NCBI RefSeq assembly: GCF_000009985.1
Contig: NC_007626.1
Coordinates: 3,465,943-3,529,942 of the forward strand
Length of the DNA stretch: 64,000 nucleotides
Direction: 5' to 3'
DNA from: Paramagnetospirillum magneticum AMB-1
GTDB lineage: Bacteria > Pseudomonadota > Alphaproteobacteria > Rhodospirillales > Magnetospirillaceae
In this document: positions 10,285 to 19,162 of the stretch, piece after piece
Layout: every line of letters starts with the position of its first letter
Numbering within the stretch: position 1 is the first letter of the stretch
Notes under the pieces: model-generated
Database searches by the model: none
What the model was told of the DNA's origin: nothing
The model's input: only the letters and a program-made list of their open reading frames with translations
Program-made: the position numbers and the translations under genes

Positions 10285-11310
10285 CTATTTGCCGCAGCCC
10301 AAACGCTGCTTGTCCCCGGTGGCGGCGCGCTTGATGCGGTCGGCCATGTCGGGATGCTCGGCGAACAGCAGGGCATAGGTGCGGCACGCCTGATCCTTCA
10401 TGTCCAGGTGGCCGAACGAAGCGCCCAGCTTGTACAGCATGTCGGGAGCCTTGGTGTGCTTGGGGTACTTCTTGTAGGCCTCGCCGAATAGCTTGGCCGA
10501 GGTGGCGAAGTCCTTGCGCTGGGAGAAGGCGATGTCGCCCAGCCAGTACTGGGCGTTGCCGGCCAGCTGATGGTTGGGATAGGTCTTGAGGAAGGACCGG
10601 AATCCCTGCTCGGCCCCGTCGTAATCGCCCTTCTGGGCCAGACCATAGGCCTCCTCATAGGCGGACTGGGCGTCCTTGGGGGCGGCAGGCGGCGCCTTGG
10701 CGGCCTGGGCCTGCGCCTCGGCCTCGCCCTTCTTCAAGGCACCGGCGGGCATGGCGCCCAGATTCTGCGGGCCCGGCGCCGGGCCGTCATTGTCGGCGGA
10801 GTTGGCCCCTGGCTTGACGCCCTTGGGCGGAATCAGCACCGGCGCGCCGCTGGGCGTGGTGGCCGGGGCCGAAGCCGCCGGCATGGACATGGATTGCGGC
10901 TGGGCGGACGAGGACGAGCCGCCCTTGCCCCCCTCCAGATCCTTGAAGCGCAGATCGATATCGGCCTGCATGCGCTCCAGCTGCTTGTTCAACTGGGCCG
11001 CCTTGAAATTGGCTTCCTCGATCTTGCCGGTGAGGAAGCGGTTGGCGTCCTCCAGCTCGTTGATCCGGTCCTCCAGGCGCGACGCGGCGCTGCCCGAGAC
11101 GCTGCCGTCATTGGCGGACGAGCGCACCACGGTGGAGCCGCCCCGCGCCGACTGGGACTGGAGCGTCATCAGGTCGCGTTCAAGACGTTCGATGCGATCG
11201 TAAAGAGCGCGGGTATCGCTCTGCGCCGAAGCGGGGGACACGAAGGCCGCGCCGATCAGCAGGGCCGACAAGGCGGTGGAAAGGACGAAACGGCGCACGA
11301 CCAACCTCAT
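10285..11310 (-). CDS. cpoB: Tol-Pal accessory protein CpoB/YbgF
   Basis: Periplasmic protein that links Tol-Pal to cell-wall synthesis during division. The start at 11310 (MRLVVRRFVLSTALSALL) gives a classical signal peptide ending AQA-like at PASAQS. A trimerising coiled coil follows at about 35-110 (RIERLERDLMTLQSQ, RLEDRINELEDANRFL), then a Pro/Gly/Ala linker, then three tetratricopeptide repeats from about residue 210 (AYEEAYGLAQKGDYDGAEQG, QYWLGDIAFSQRKDFATSAK, MLYKLGASFGHL). 341 residues. Last gene of the tol-pal cluster. Confidence 0.93.
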   Translation of the reverse strand: MRLVVRRFVLSTALSALLIGAAFVSPASAQSDTRALYDRIERLERDLMTLQSQSARGGSTVVRSSANDGSVSGSAASRLEDRINELEDANRFLTGKIEEANFKAAQLNKQLERMQADIDLRFKDLEGGKGGSSSSAQPQSMSMPAASAPATTPSGAPVLIPPKGVKPGANSADNDGPAPGPQNLGAMPAGALKKGEAEAQAQAAKAPPAAPKDAQSAYEEAYGLAQKGDYDGAEQGFRSFLKTYPNHQLAGNAQYWLGDIAFSQRKDFATSAKLFGEAYKKYPKHTKAPDMLYKLGASFGHLDMKDQACRTYALLFAEHPDMADRIKRAATGDKQRLGCGK

Positions 11311-11396
11311 CTTCGAAACGGATGCGGAAGAATGACTTTCCCATGGGCGCAAGGCAAGAGGCGATCCCCTGATTTCGTTCAGGCCCTCGCCCGGCC

Positions 11397-11885
11397 CTAC
11401 TCAAGTACGGTCACGGCCCGACGGCTTTGCGCCCATGCCAAGTCATTGCTACCAAATGCCACGGGACGCTCCTTGCCCCACGAAATTATCTTGAGCCTGG
11501 CCTGAGCCACACCTTGGGCGATCAGAAATCTTTTTACCGCGTGGGCGCGGCGGTCACCGAGACCAAGATTGTATTCGCGAGTGCCGCGCTCATCGGCGTG
11601 CCCCTCGACGGTCAATTGGTAATTGGGGTAGGCCCTCAACCAGACTGCCTGCCTGGTCAGGGTGGCGAGGGCATCTGAACGAAGAGCCGAGCTGTTCGTA
11701 TCGAAAAAGACCCGGTCACCGATATTAGTGACAAAATCACCAGGCGAACCAGGCAGATACCTGGTGTCCGGAAGTGCTGGCGGCGTGCCGACACAGGCCA
11801 CCGACATGGACTGGGGGGCCGATTCACAGGCGGCAACCAGCAGAAGCAGCGCGATCACTGCCACATTATTCCTGATCAAAGCCAT
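11397..11885 (-). CDS. Second Pal-like OmpA-domain lipoprotein
   Basis: A 162-residue paralogue of the neighbouring pal. It has a lipoprotein signal (ALIRNNVAVIALLLLVAACE, lipobox VAAC) and a full OmpA-C domain, including the peptidoglycan-binding TVEGHADERGTREYNLGLGD loop and the closing SRRAVTVLE. Its linker (QSMSVACVGTPPALPDTRYL) differs wholly from pal and carries an extra cysteine. Divergence is greatest outside the domain core. It lies between pal and cpoB but is separated from pal by a strong terminator, so it may have its own promoter. Start 11885 is preferred over 11921 because it begins the signal peptide. Confidence 0.88.
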   Translation of the reverse strand: MALIRNNVAVIALLLLVAACESAPQSMSVACVGTPPALPDTRYLPGSPGDFVTNIGDRVFFDTNSSALRSDALATLTRQAVWLRAYPNYQLTVEGHADERGTREYNLGLGDRRAHAVKRFLIAQGVAQARLKIISWGKERPVAFGSNDLAWAQSRRAVTVLE

Positions 11886-11938
11886 TCTCCCCACCCTGAT
11901 GAGTGAGAAAGCATCAAGCACGATTCAGGCAAAAATAA

Positions 11939-11973
11939 GGCGCCCGCCCCTGCCGAAGCAGGGGGCGGGCGCC
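11939..11973 (-). terminator. Rho-independent terminator of pal
   Basis: A long GC stem, GGCGCCCGCCCC(C)TGC / GCAGGGGCGGGCGCC with a TTCG loop, runs on the minus strand into TTATTTTTGCC, just after the pal stop at 12002. Confidence 0.85.
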
Positions 11974-12001
11974 CCATTCTTTTCGTCCGTAAACGGCCTG
12001 A

Positions 12002-12487
12002 TTAGTTCAGGACGGTCACGCCACGACGGTTCTGCGACCAGGCGGCCTCGTTCGAGCCCAGAGCGACGGGGCGCTCCTTGCCGTAGGAGACGGTCTTGAC
12101 GCGAGCGGCGGCAATGCCGGCAGACTTCAGGTAGGAAGCCACGGCGTTGGCACGCTTCTCGCCCAGAGCCAGGTTGTACTCACGGGTGCCGCGCTCGTCG
12201 GCATGACCTTCGACGGTCAGCGAGTAGTTCGGATAGGCCTTCAGCCAGGCAGCCTGCTTGTCCAGGGTGGCCTTGGCGTCAGCGCGGAGGCTGGACTTGT
12301 CGAAGTCGAAGAACACACGGTCACCGACGTTGGCGACGAAGTCTTCCTTCGAGCCCTTGACGATACCGGAGCTGACGGCCGGAGTGGTCTGGCCAGTGCC
12401 ACCCGTGTTACCGGTGTCAGAAGGAGCGGATTCGCAAGCGGCCAGCAGAGCGGCGGCGGCAACGATGGTCAGGAAACGCAGTTTCAT
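12002..12487 (-). CDS. pal: Peptidoglycan-associated lipoprotein Pal
   Basis: Outer-membrane lipoprotein that binds peptidoglycan and TolB, holding the envelope together at division. 161 residues: signal with lipobox LAAC at about 15-18, short Gly/Thr linker, OmpA-C domain with DRVFFDFDKSSLRADAKATL, the TVEGHADERGTREYNLALGE loop and a final NRRGVTVLN. It follows tolB and has its own strong terminator, fitting the high expression usual for Pal. Alphaproteobacterial Pal length. Confidence 0.96.
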   Translation of the reverse strand: MKLRFLTIVAAAALLAACESAPSDTGNTGGTGQTTPAVSSGIVKGSKEDFVANVGDRVFFDFDKSSLRADAKATLDKQAAWLKAYPNYSLTVEGHADERGTREYNLALGEKRANAVASYLKSAGIAAARVKTVSYGKERPVALGSNEAAWSQNRRGVTVLN

Positions 12488-12581
12488 ATTTGAGGACTCC
12501 CCCTCAATGCGACGCGGGAATGGAATAAGATCGGACCTTAGAGACTACGCGCCGCCCAATCAAGGACGACACGCCCCACCA

Positions 12582-12613
12582 GTGACATCGTTAGCGATCG
12601 GACCCGATGTCAC
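12582..12613 (-). other. Hairpin in the tolB-pal spacer
   Basis: GTGACATCG and CGATGTCAC, a perfect 9-bp stem with a 14-base loop, lie between the tolB stop (12655) and the pal start (12487). A TTGTAT ... TTTAAT pair 18 bases apart on the minus strand just upstream (12617-12646) could be a separate pal promoter, placing the hairpin in the pal leader. Alternatively it ends tolB transcripts. No T-run follows. Confidence 0.35.
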
Positions 12614-12654
12614 CGGATTAAATCCTAATCGGCGCGGACTATACAAAGATAATT

Positions 12655-13989
12655 CTAGGGAATCAAGGGGGACCACGCGGGATCCGAGCCGTCGACGGGC
12701 GTCAGCAGCACTCTTTCATTCACGCCGGTCAGATCGATGGTGTAAAGGCGCACCACCTGGCCCCGACCGCGCTCATCCGAAGGAGATTCCCGGAAGAAGG
12801 ACAGAACCCGGCCGTTGGGCGCCCAGGTGGGGCCTTCCACCAGGAAGCCCTCGGCCAGCAGGCGCTCGCCCGAGCCGTCGGTGCGCATGACACCTATGAA
12901 GAATTGCCCACCCTTCTGCTTGGTGAAAGCAATGAGATCGCCGCGCGGGCTCCATACCGGGGTGCCGTAGCGGCCGTCGCCGAAGCTGATGCGCTGCGGG
13001 TTCGAGCCGTCGGCACTCATGGTGTAGATCTGCTGCCCGCCGCCACGATCAGATTCGAAGACGATCTGCTGGCCGTCGGGCGAATAGCTGGGTGCCGTGT
13101 CGATGGCCGGGTTCATGGTCAGCTGGCGCTTCTGGCGCGTCAGCAGGTTCATCTCGTAAATTTCGGTGTTGCCGTTCTCGGCCATGCTGAAGACGACCTT
13201 GTTGCCGTCTGGCGAGAAGCGCGGCGCGAAGGTCATGCCCGGGAAATTGCCCAGCGATTCCCGCCGGCCGGTGTCCAGGTTGAAGATGTAGACCCGGGGC
13301 ACGCCCTTGAAATACGACAGATAGGTGATCTCGCGGGCGCTGGGCGAGAAGCGGGGCGTCAGCACCAGTTCCGAGCCGTCGGTGAGGAACCGGTGGTTCT
13401 CGCCATCCTGGTCCATGATGGACAGGCGCTTCTTGCGGTCGTTCTTGGGACCGGATTCCGCGATATAGACGATCTGGGTGTCGAAATAGCCGTCCTCGCC
13501 GGTCACCCGCTTGTAGATGGCGTCGGCCACCTTGTGGGACAGGCGGCGCCAATCCTGGGGCGAGGCGGACAGCGTCCAGCCGGTCATATAGGCTTCGTTG
13601 AACACGTCCCACAGGCGGAACTCCACCCGGACACGGCCGTCGGCGCCGCTTTCGATCTTGCCGCTGACCAGGGCCTCGGCATTGATGGCCTTCCAGTCGG
13701 GGAAGCGCGGTCCGGCCTGCAAGGACGCGGCGTTCTGGATGAAGGCCTTGGGATCGATGGGCTTGAACAGGCCCGACCGTTCGAGATCGGCGGAGACCAC
13801 CCGGGCGATGTCGGCGCCCATGCGGTTGTCCTGGGCCGACGCACCGGCGAAATCGGGAATGGCGATGGGCAGCGGCTTCATCTGGCCGCGGGTGATGTCG
13901 ATCCGCACCTCGGCCTGGGCGGGCAAGACCGCCGCAACCCCGAGGATGACGAAGACGGCGAACGCCGCGAGCGAGCGAATGCGTGACAT
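12655..13989 (-). CDS. tolB: Tol-Pal periplasmic protein TolB
   Basis: Periplasmic hub that shuttles between TolA and Pal. A signal peptide (SLAAFAVFVILGVAAVLPAQA) precedes an N-terminal alpha/beta domain and a six-bladed beta-propeller whose blades are visible as repeated PRFSPDGNKVVFS, PSYSPDGQQIVFES, PVWSPRGDLIAFT and PTWAPNGRVLSF units. About 444 residues, the usual size. ATG 13998 overlaps the tolA stop as ATGA, but the GGGAG at 13999-14003 is correctly spaced only for ATG 13989, so I prefer that. Confidence 0.96.
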   Translation of the reverse strand: MSRIRSLAAFAVFVILGVAAVLPAQAEVRIDITRGQMKPLPIAIPDFAGASAQDNRMGADIARVVSADLERSGLFKPIDPKAFIQNAASLQAGPRFPDWKAINAEALVSGKIESGADGRVRVEFRLWDVFNEAYMTGWTLSASPQDWRRLSHKVADAIYKRVTGEDGYFDTQIVYIAESGPKNDRKKRLSIMDQDGENHRFLTDGSELVLTPRFSPSAREITYLSYFKGVPRVYIFNLDTGRRESLGNFPGMTFAPRFSPDGNKVVFSMAENGNTEIYEMNLLTRQKRQLTMNPAIDTAPSYSPDGQQIVFESDRGGGQQIYTMSADGSNPQRISFGDGRYGTPVWSPRGDLIAFTKQKGGQFFIGVMRTDGSGERLLAEGFLVEGPTWAPNGRVLSFFRESPSDERGRGQVVRLYTIDLTGVNERVLLTPVDGSDPAWSPLIP

Positions 13990-13994
13990 GGTGA

Positions 13995-14936
13995 TCATCT
14001 CCCTGCCGCAAACTTGGGGTTGAAGGCCAAAGTGAAATCCCTGAACTGGTCGTACTTGTCCACCGGAATGGGCAGCGGGCTGGCGGCGCGCACGGCGCGG
14101 CGCGCGCTGTCGGCGGCGGCCTGGTAATAGGGGTTCATCATCATTACCGGGTTCAGTTCGACCTCGGCGGCGGTGACCGTGCCGTCAGGCAGCACCGAGA
14201 CCTTGATCATCACCACCAGCTTGTCGGCGTCCTTGGCTCCGGCCGGCACGTTCCAGAACCGCTCGATATGAGCGCGGATGCGGTCGCGCTCGGTCATGGA
14301 GACCGGCTCGTTGGGGTTATGCGACGCCGAACCGCGCACCGATTGCGGCGCGGTCTGGGTGGCGGTCTTGTTTTCCGGCACCGAGGGCTTGAGCTTCTCG
14401 GTGGACTTCAGAAGCTTATCCAATTCGTCCTTGGGCGTCGGCTTCTTCTTGTCCACCGACTTGAGCAGCGAATCCAGCTCGTCCTTGACGTCCTTGGGCT
14501 TCTTGGGCGGCTCGGGGCGCGGCTCGGGCTTGGGCGGCGGAGGCGGCTCCGGCTTGGGCTCGGGCTTGGGCTCGGGCTTGGGAATGGGCGCGGGCGCCGG
14601 CTCCGGCTTGGGCGGAGGGGGCGCGGGCGTGGGAGGCGGCGGCGGCGCTGGAGTGGGCGGCGGCGGCGGCTTGGGCGGCTCTGGCTTCGGCGGCTCGGGC
14701 TTGGGCGGTTCCGGCTTGGGGGGCTCGGGCTCGGCCTTCTGGGGCTCGGGCTGCGGCTTGTTGTCCTGCAAGGGCGGCGGATTGGTCTTGGCCCCGATGG
14801 GGACGATGTCGACGACGATGGGCGCCTCTTCCATGGGAATCTCGCGCCAGAACTGCGGCAGGCCGAACACCGCCAGCAGGAACAGCGCCAGATGCAACAG
14901 GCCGGAGAAGACGTAGCTTTCGCGCCGCAATTCCAT
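13995..14936 (-). CDS. tolA: Tol-Pal energy-transducing protein TolA
   Basis: Spans the periplasm, coupling the TolQR motor to TolB-Pal. 313 residues: one membrane helix at about 10-28, then a very Pro/Glu/Lys-rich stretch at about 55-145 made of PKPEPPKP-like repeats, a charged helical segment (DELDSLLKSVDKKKPTPKDE), and a TonB/TolA-like C-terminal domain with RIEVE-type strands (VVMIKVSVLPDGTVTAAEV). The long proline-rich arm replaces the Ala/Lys helix of the E. coli protein, as in other alphaproteobacteria. Confidence 0.93.
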   Translation of the reverse strand: MELRRESYVFSGLLHLALFLLAVFGLPQFWREIPMEEAPIVVDIVPIGAKTNPPPLQDNKPQPEPQKAEPEPPKPEPPKPEPPKPEPPKPPPPPTPAPPPPPTPAPPPPKPEPAPAPIPKPEPKPEPKPEPPPPPKPEPRPEPPKKPKDVKDELDSLLKSVDKKKPTPKDELDKLLKSTEKLKPSVPENKTATQTAPQSVRGSASHNPNEPVSMTERDRIRAHIERFWNVPAGAKDADKLVVMIKVSVLPDGTVTAAEVELNPVMMMNPYYQAAADSARRAVRAASPLPIPVDKYDQFRDFTLAFNPKFAAGR

Positions 14937-14945
14937 GATCCGAGC

Positions 14946-15406
<461 letters not shown>

Positions 15407-15407
<1 letters not shown>

Positions 15408-16132
15408 CAGGCCTTCTCCTCGAGCTGGCGCGACAGGATGGCGCCGAATTCACCGGCGAAGTTCTCCAGACGCTTGGAATAGCGGTCCAGGTCGGTGGAG
15501 ATCTTGTTGTAGGCGATCACCGCCGGAATGGCGGCCACCAGGCCCAGCGCGGTGGCGAACAGCGCCTCGGCGATGCCCGGCGCCACCACGGCCAGCGAGG
15601 TGTTCTTGGTCGCGGCGATGGACTGGAACGAGTTCATGATGCCCCACACCGTGCCGAACAGGCCGATGAACGGCGCCGTCGAGCCCACCGAGGCCAGGAA
15701 GCCCAGGCGACGCTCCAGCAATTCCATCTCGCGGCCCAGGGTGACGCTCATCACCCGGTCGATGCGCTGGGGCAGGCTAGCCCGGGTGGAATCGCGGTCG
15801 GCCAGGCCCTTGGCGGCCGAACGGCGCCATTCGCGCATGGCGGCCACGAAGATGGACGACATGGGGTCCAGCGGGCGCGAGCCGATGCGGTCGTACAGCT
15901 CTTCCAGCGAGCCGCCGGACCAGAAGGCCTCCTCGAACTGGTCGGCCCGCGTGGTCAGCTGGCGAACCTTCATCAGCTTGTCGAAGATGATGGCCCAGCA
16001 CCAGAACGATGCCATGAGCAAGGCGATCATGACGAATTTGACAATGATATCGGCGCGCAGAAACAGCGCCCACATGGACAAATCCATCTGCGCCGCCGCT
16101 CCGGCCGCCCCTACTGCCTGAGAAGGATCCAT
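15407..16132 (-). CDS. tolQ: Tol-Pal motor subunit TolQ (ExbB family)
   Basis: Inner-membrane partner of TolR. 241 residues with three membrane helices, at about 27-50, 145-167 and 180-205. The cytoplasmic loop and the VGSTAPFIGLFGTVWGIMNS motif are typical of MotA/TolQ/ExbB proton channels. It begins five bases after the ybgC stop. Confidence 0.97.
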
Positions 16133-16137
16133 AATAC

Positions 16138-16560
16138 CTACCGCCTTTCGCTGATCCGATTCGCGAACAAATCCCTGACCGGCGCCGGAATGCGGGCCGG
16201 CTTGCCCGACAGGGTGATATAGCCCAGGCGCACCTCCAGGTGCACCAATTCAGTTCCGTCGTCCACCCGAACGATTCGCTGGTCCAGTTCTATACTGGCA
16301 CCGCCGATGGAAATCACCTGGGTTTCCACCGACAGCAGATCGTCCAGCTTGGCCGGGCGACGAAAATCCAGATTGGCCGAGCGCACCGCGAAGGCGGTTC
16401 CCTCACCATCCTCCAGCATGGCCCGCTGGCTGATGCCCAGCTCGCGCACCATTTCGGTGCGCGCCCGCTCGGCGAATTTCAGATAGTTGGAGTGGTACAC
16501 GATGCCGCCGGCATCGGTGTCCTCGTAATAGACGCGGACGGGGAAGGTATGGGCGTTCAC
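16138..16560 (-). CDS. ybgC: Acyl-CoA thioesterase YbgC
   Basis: Hotdog-fold thioesterase, first gene of the tol-pal operon. The YYEDTDAGGIVYHSNYLKFAE segment holds the catalytic Asp and the family signature, and the last two-thirds form the hotdog strands (LSVETQVISIGGASIELDQR). I start it at GTG 16560 (VNAHTFPVRVYYED), giving 140 residues; the frame stays open upstream but that part reads as a dispersed repeat, not protein. Confidence 0.93.
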   Translation of the reverse strand: MNAHTFPVRVYYEDTDAGGIVYHSNYLKFAERARTEMVRELGISQRAMLEDGEGTAFAVRSANLDFRRPAKLDDLLSVETQVISIGGASIELDQRIVRVDDGTELVHLEVRLGYITLSGKPARIPAPVRDLFANRISERR

Positions 16561-16584
16561 GGCAACCAGCCTCCCGCCCAACCT

Positions 16585-16688
16585 GTCATCCCGAGCGCAT
16601 GCGAGGGATCTCCGCCTGGAACGATGATGCCGACCCCGACATGGCGGAGCAGGATGAGATCCCTCCTCCCGTTGGTCGTCGGGATGAC
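16585..16688. repeat. Dispersed palindromic repeat (REP/MITE-like)
   Basis: A 104-bp unit bounded by GTCATCCCGA and TCGGGATGAC, with internal GAGGGATCT / AGATCCCTC also inverted. Such TCATCCCGAGCG...GAGGGATCT elements recur in many proteobacterial genomes. It fills the ruvB-ybgC gap and divides the ruv genes from the tol genes. Confidence 0.75.
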
Positions 16689-16702
16689 TGTCGCCATCAC
16701 CA

Positions 16703-17746
16703 TCATTCCCCCTCCTCATCCATGCGGGTCAGCAGGTCGAGCTGCACCAGCAGATCCTTGGGGGGATTGAGGCCGATATGCTTGAAGCCGGAGGCCGACA
16801 GCATGCGGCCACGCGGCGTGCGCTGGATCATGCCCTGCTGCAGCAGATAGGGCTCGACCACCTCTTCCAGGGTGTCGCGGCTTTCCGACAGCGCGGCGGC
16901 CAGGGTTTCCACCCCCACCGGCCCGCCGCCGTAATTCTCGGCGATGCAGCGCAGATAGCGGCGATCCATGGCATCCAGGCCGATGCGGTCCACCTCCAGC
17001 CGGTTCAAGGCGGCATCGGCCACCAGGGCGTCCACCGGCGAGCGCCCGGCCACGACGGCGAAGTCGCGCACCCGGCGCAGCAGACGCCCAGCGACGCGGG
17101 GCGTGCCCCGGGAGCGGCGAGCCACCTCGGCGGCGCCATCGGGGGTCAGGGCGAAGCCCAGCACACGGGCGCCACGCGACACGATGGCCTCCAGCTCGGC
17201 CGGCTCGTAGAAATTCATGCGGCAGGGAATGCCGAAGCGTTCCCGCAGTGGCGTGGTCAGCAGCCCCGAACGGGTGGTCGCCCCCACCAGGGTGAAGGGG
17301 GGAAGCTCGATGCGGACCGAACGGGCCGCCGGACCTTCGCCGATGATCAGATCCAACTGAAAATCCTCCATCGCAGGATAGAGAACTTCCTCTATGGCAG
17401 GATTAAGGCGATGGATCTCGTCGATGAACAGAACGTCACGGGGCTCGAGATTGGTCAGCAAGGCGGCCAGATCGCCCGCCCGCTGGATCACCGGACCCGA
17501 GGTGGCGCGAAAGCCTACTCCCAGTTCGCGAGCCATGATCTGCGCCAGAGTGGTCTTGCCCAGGCCGGGCGGGCCGTGGAACAGCACGTGATCCAGAGCC
17601 TCGCCCCGCGCCCTGGCGGCGCTGATGAACACCTTCAGGTTCTCGCACACCTGGCGCTGGCCGACGAAATCGTCCAGCGACTGCGGCCGCAGCGACATCT
17701 CGGCATCATTGGGGTTCTGCTCGGGCGAGACCACGCGGGAGGTCAT
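16703..17746 (-). CDS. ruvB: Holliday junction DNA helicase RuvB
   Basis: Hexameric ATPase that drives branch migration with RuvA. 347 residues. Walker A GPPGLGKTT at 58-66, Walker B LFIDEIH at 106-112, and the winged-helix end (GVETLAAALSESRDTLEEVV, QRTPRGRMLS). The likely ribosome site, GAGGGG about eight bases before the ATG, lies within a dispersed ~73-bp repeat that fills part of the ruvA-ruvB gap. Confidence 0.98.
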   Translation of the reverse strand: MTSRVVSPEQNPNDAEMSLRPQSLDDFVGQRQVCENLKVFISAARARGEALDHVLFHGPPGLGKTTLAQIMARELGVGFRATSGPVIQRAGDLAALLTNLEPRDVLFIDEIHRLNPAIEEVLYPAMEDFQLDLIIGEGPAARSVRIELPPFTLVGATTRSGLLTTPLRERFGIPCRMNFYEPAELEAIVSRGARVLGFALTPDGAAEVARRSRGTPRVAGRLLRRVRDFAVVAGRSPVDALVADAALNRLEVDRIGLDAMDRRYLRCIAENYGGGPVGVETLAAALSESRDTLEEVVEPYLLQQGMIQRTPRGRMLSASGFKHIGLNPPKDLLVQLDLLTRMDEEGE

Positions 17747-17751
17747 GTCAC

Positions 17752-17872
17752 ATGCCCCTCAATCGCCGGGCGCTCACCTGCGGCTCGCTTGGCTTTCGCG
17801 GCATAAGCCGCGCCGGCCCTTGGCCGCAACTCCTCGCGGCGCTCGTCGGTCACATGCCCCTCAATCGCCGGA
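17752..17872. repeat. Dispersed ~73-bp repeat carrying a ribosome-binding site
   Basis: 17752-17825 matches, in opposite orientation, the sequence just upstream of the LysR gene (27117-27189): GCGGCATAAGCCGCG palindrome, then CCCTTGGCC, and at the other end TCGCCGGGCG. On the minus strand it ends GGCGATTGAGGGGCAT, supplying the Shine-Dalgarno of ruvB. A short direct repeat of that end recurs at 17848-17872. Confidence 0.6.
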
Positions 17873-17890
17873 AACGCAGAGCCGACGGAC

Positions 17891-18006
17891 TCGGGCTGCC
17901 GCCCGGGCCCGCATGGGGCGATGCCCCATACCCCCTTCACTTTCAAGCCAAGGGTGGGACGGGGAGGCATGGCCTCCCGGTCGGGGACCGGGGCGGAAGC
18001 CCCGAG
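17891..18006. repeat. Composite palindromic repeat, short form (copy 2)
   Basis: CGGGCTGCCGCCCG, ATGGGGCGATGCCCCAT, an AT-rich centre, GGGAGGCATGGCCTCCC and CGGGGCGGAAGCCCCG. Same plan as 10171-10275. It lies between ruvA and ruvB, which share a strand. Confidence 0.65.
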
Positions 18007-18026
18007 GATGGCGGATGCCTGCCGCC

Positions 18027-18665
18027 TCATCCCAGCAGCCCCTTGCCCAGGTGCTTCAGGGCGGCGCGGATCAGGGCGGACGAGTCCGCCTCGTCCCCCA
18101 GCTCGCGGGCGGTCTCGCCCACCGCCTGGAAGGCCTCCAGGCGCTTGTAGCCCAGATTGACCAGGGCGGAGACGGCGTCCTCCATGCGGCCCGAGGCGGC
18201 GGGCAGCGGCGCCGAAGCCGACAGCGCGTCCTTGATCCCACCGGGAGAGAAGCCCCCCAGGGCGATCTTGCCGGCCTTGTCCTTCAACTCGGTGAGGATA
18301 CGCACCGCCAGTTTCGGCCCGACGCCGTTGGCCCGGGTCAGCCCGGCCTTGTCCTGGGCCGCGATGATCTGCAGCAGCTGGTCCGGCGAGGCCACCGACA
18401 GAATGGCCAGGGCTACCTTGGCCCCAACCCCCTGCACCGTGGTCAGCAGCCGGAACCAGTCGCGCTCGCCGGTTTCCAAAAAGCCGAACAGCGAGATGGC
18501 GTCTTCCCGCACCTGGGTCTCGACGAACAGGGCGGCGGCGGTGCCGGTCTCCAGCCGCGCCAGGGTCTTGGACGAGCAGGCCACCAGATAGCCGACGCCG
18601 TTGCAATCCACCACGGCCCAGTCGTCGCCGAGGGAATCGATCAGGCCCTTCAGCTTGGCGATCAT
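18027..18665 (-). CDS. ruvA: Holliday junction-binding protein RuvA
   Basis: Tetramer that holds the four-way junction for RuvB. 212 residues: N-terminal OB fold (MIAKLKGLIDSLGDDWAVVD), two helix-hairpin-helix motifs (LLTTVQGVGAKVALAIL; LTRANGVGPKLAVRILTEL) and a C-terminal RuvB-contacting three-helix domain (AVSALVNLGYKRLEAFQAVG). Its start overlaps the ruvC stop by four bases. Confidence 0.97.
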   Translation of the reverse strand: MIAKLKGLIDSLGDDWAVVDCNGVGYLVACSSKTLARLETGTAAALFVETQVREDAISLFGFLETGERDWFRLLTTVQGVGAKVALAILSVASPDQLLQIIAAQDKAGLTRANGVGPKLAVRILTELKDKAGKIALGGFSPGGIKDALSASAPLPAASGRMEDAVSALVNLGYKRLEAFQAVGETARELGDEADSSALIRAALKHLGKGLLG

Positions 18666-19162
18666 CGCGCCACCGCCCGCGCCAGCTTCTGCTGCGTGCC
18701 CCGGTGATGGGCGTGGCAGATGGCCACCGCCAGGGCATCGGCGGCATCGGCCGTGGCGGCCAAACAGCCGGGCAGCAAGGTCTTGACCATCATGCCCACC
18801 TGTTCCTTGGCGGCGCGCCCGGTTCCCACCACCGATTGCTTGACCAGGGTGGCGGCGTATTCGCCCACCGGCAGGCCGGATTTGGCGGGAACCAGCAGCA
18901 CCACGCCCCGGGCCTGGCCCAGCTTCAGGGTGCTGGCGGGGTTCATGTTGACGAAAGTCTCCTCCACCGCCGCCTCGTCGGGGGAGAAATCGGCGATCAC
19001 CGCCATGATGCCGTCATGGAGCTGAACCAGGCGCTCGGCCAAAGCGGCGGAGGCATCGGGACGGATCACTCCGTCGGCCACATGGCGCAGACGGTTGTCG
19101 ACCGCATCGATGATGCCCCAGCCGGTATTGCGCAACCCAGGATCAAGCCCCAGGATTCTCAT
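18662..19162 (-). CDS. ruvC: Crossover junction endodeoxyribonuclease RuvC
   Basis: Resolvase that nicks Holliday junctions symmetrically. 166 residues from ATG 19162 (MRILGLDPGLRNTGWG): first catalytic Asp in GLDPG, the Glu in AAVEETFVNMNPAS, and the final DAADALAVAICHAH pair of aspartates. The ATG overlaps the last base of the yebC stop codon. Confidence 0.97.
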   Translation of the reverse strand: MRILGLDPGLRNTGWGIIDAVDNRLRHVADGVIRPDASAALAERLVQLHDGIMAVIADFSPDEAAVEETFVNMNPASTLKLGQARGVVLLVPAKSGLPVGEYAATLVKQSVVGTGRAAKEQVGMMVKTLLPGCLAATADAADALAVAICHAHHRGTQQKLARAVAR

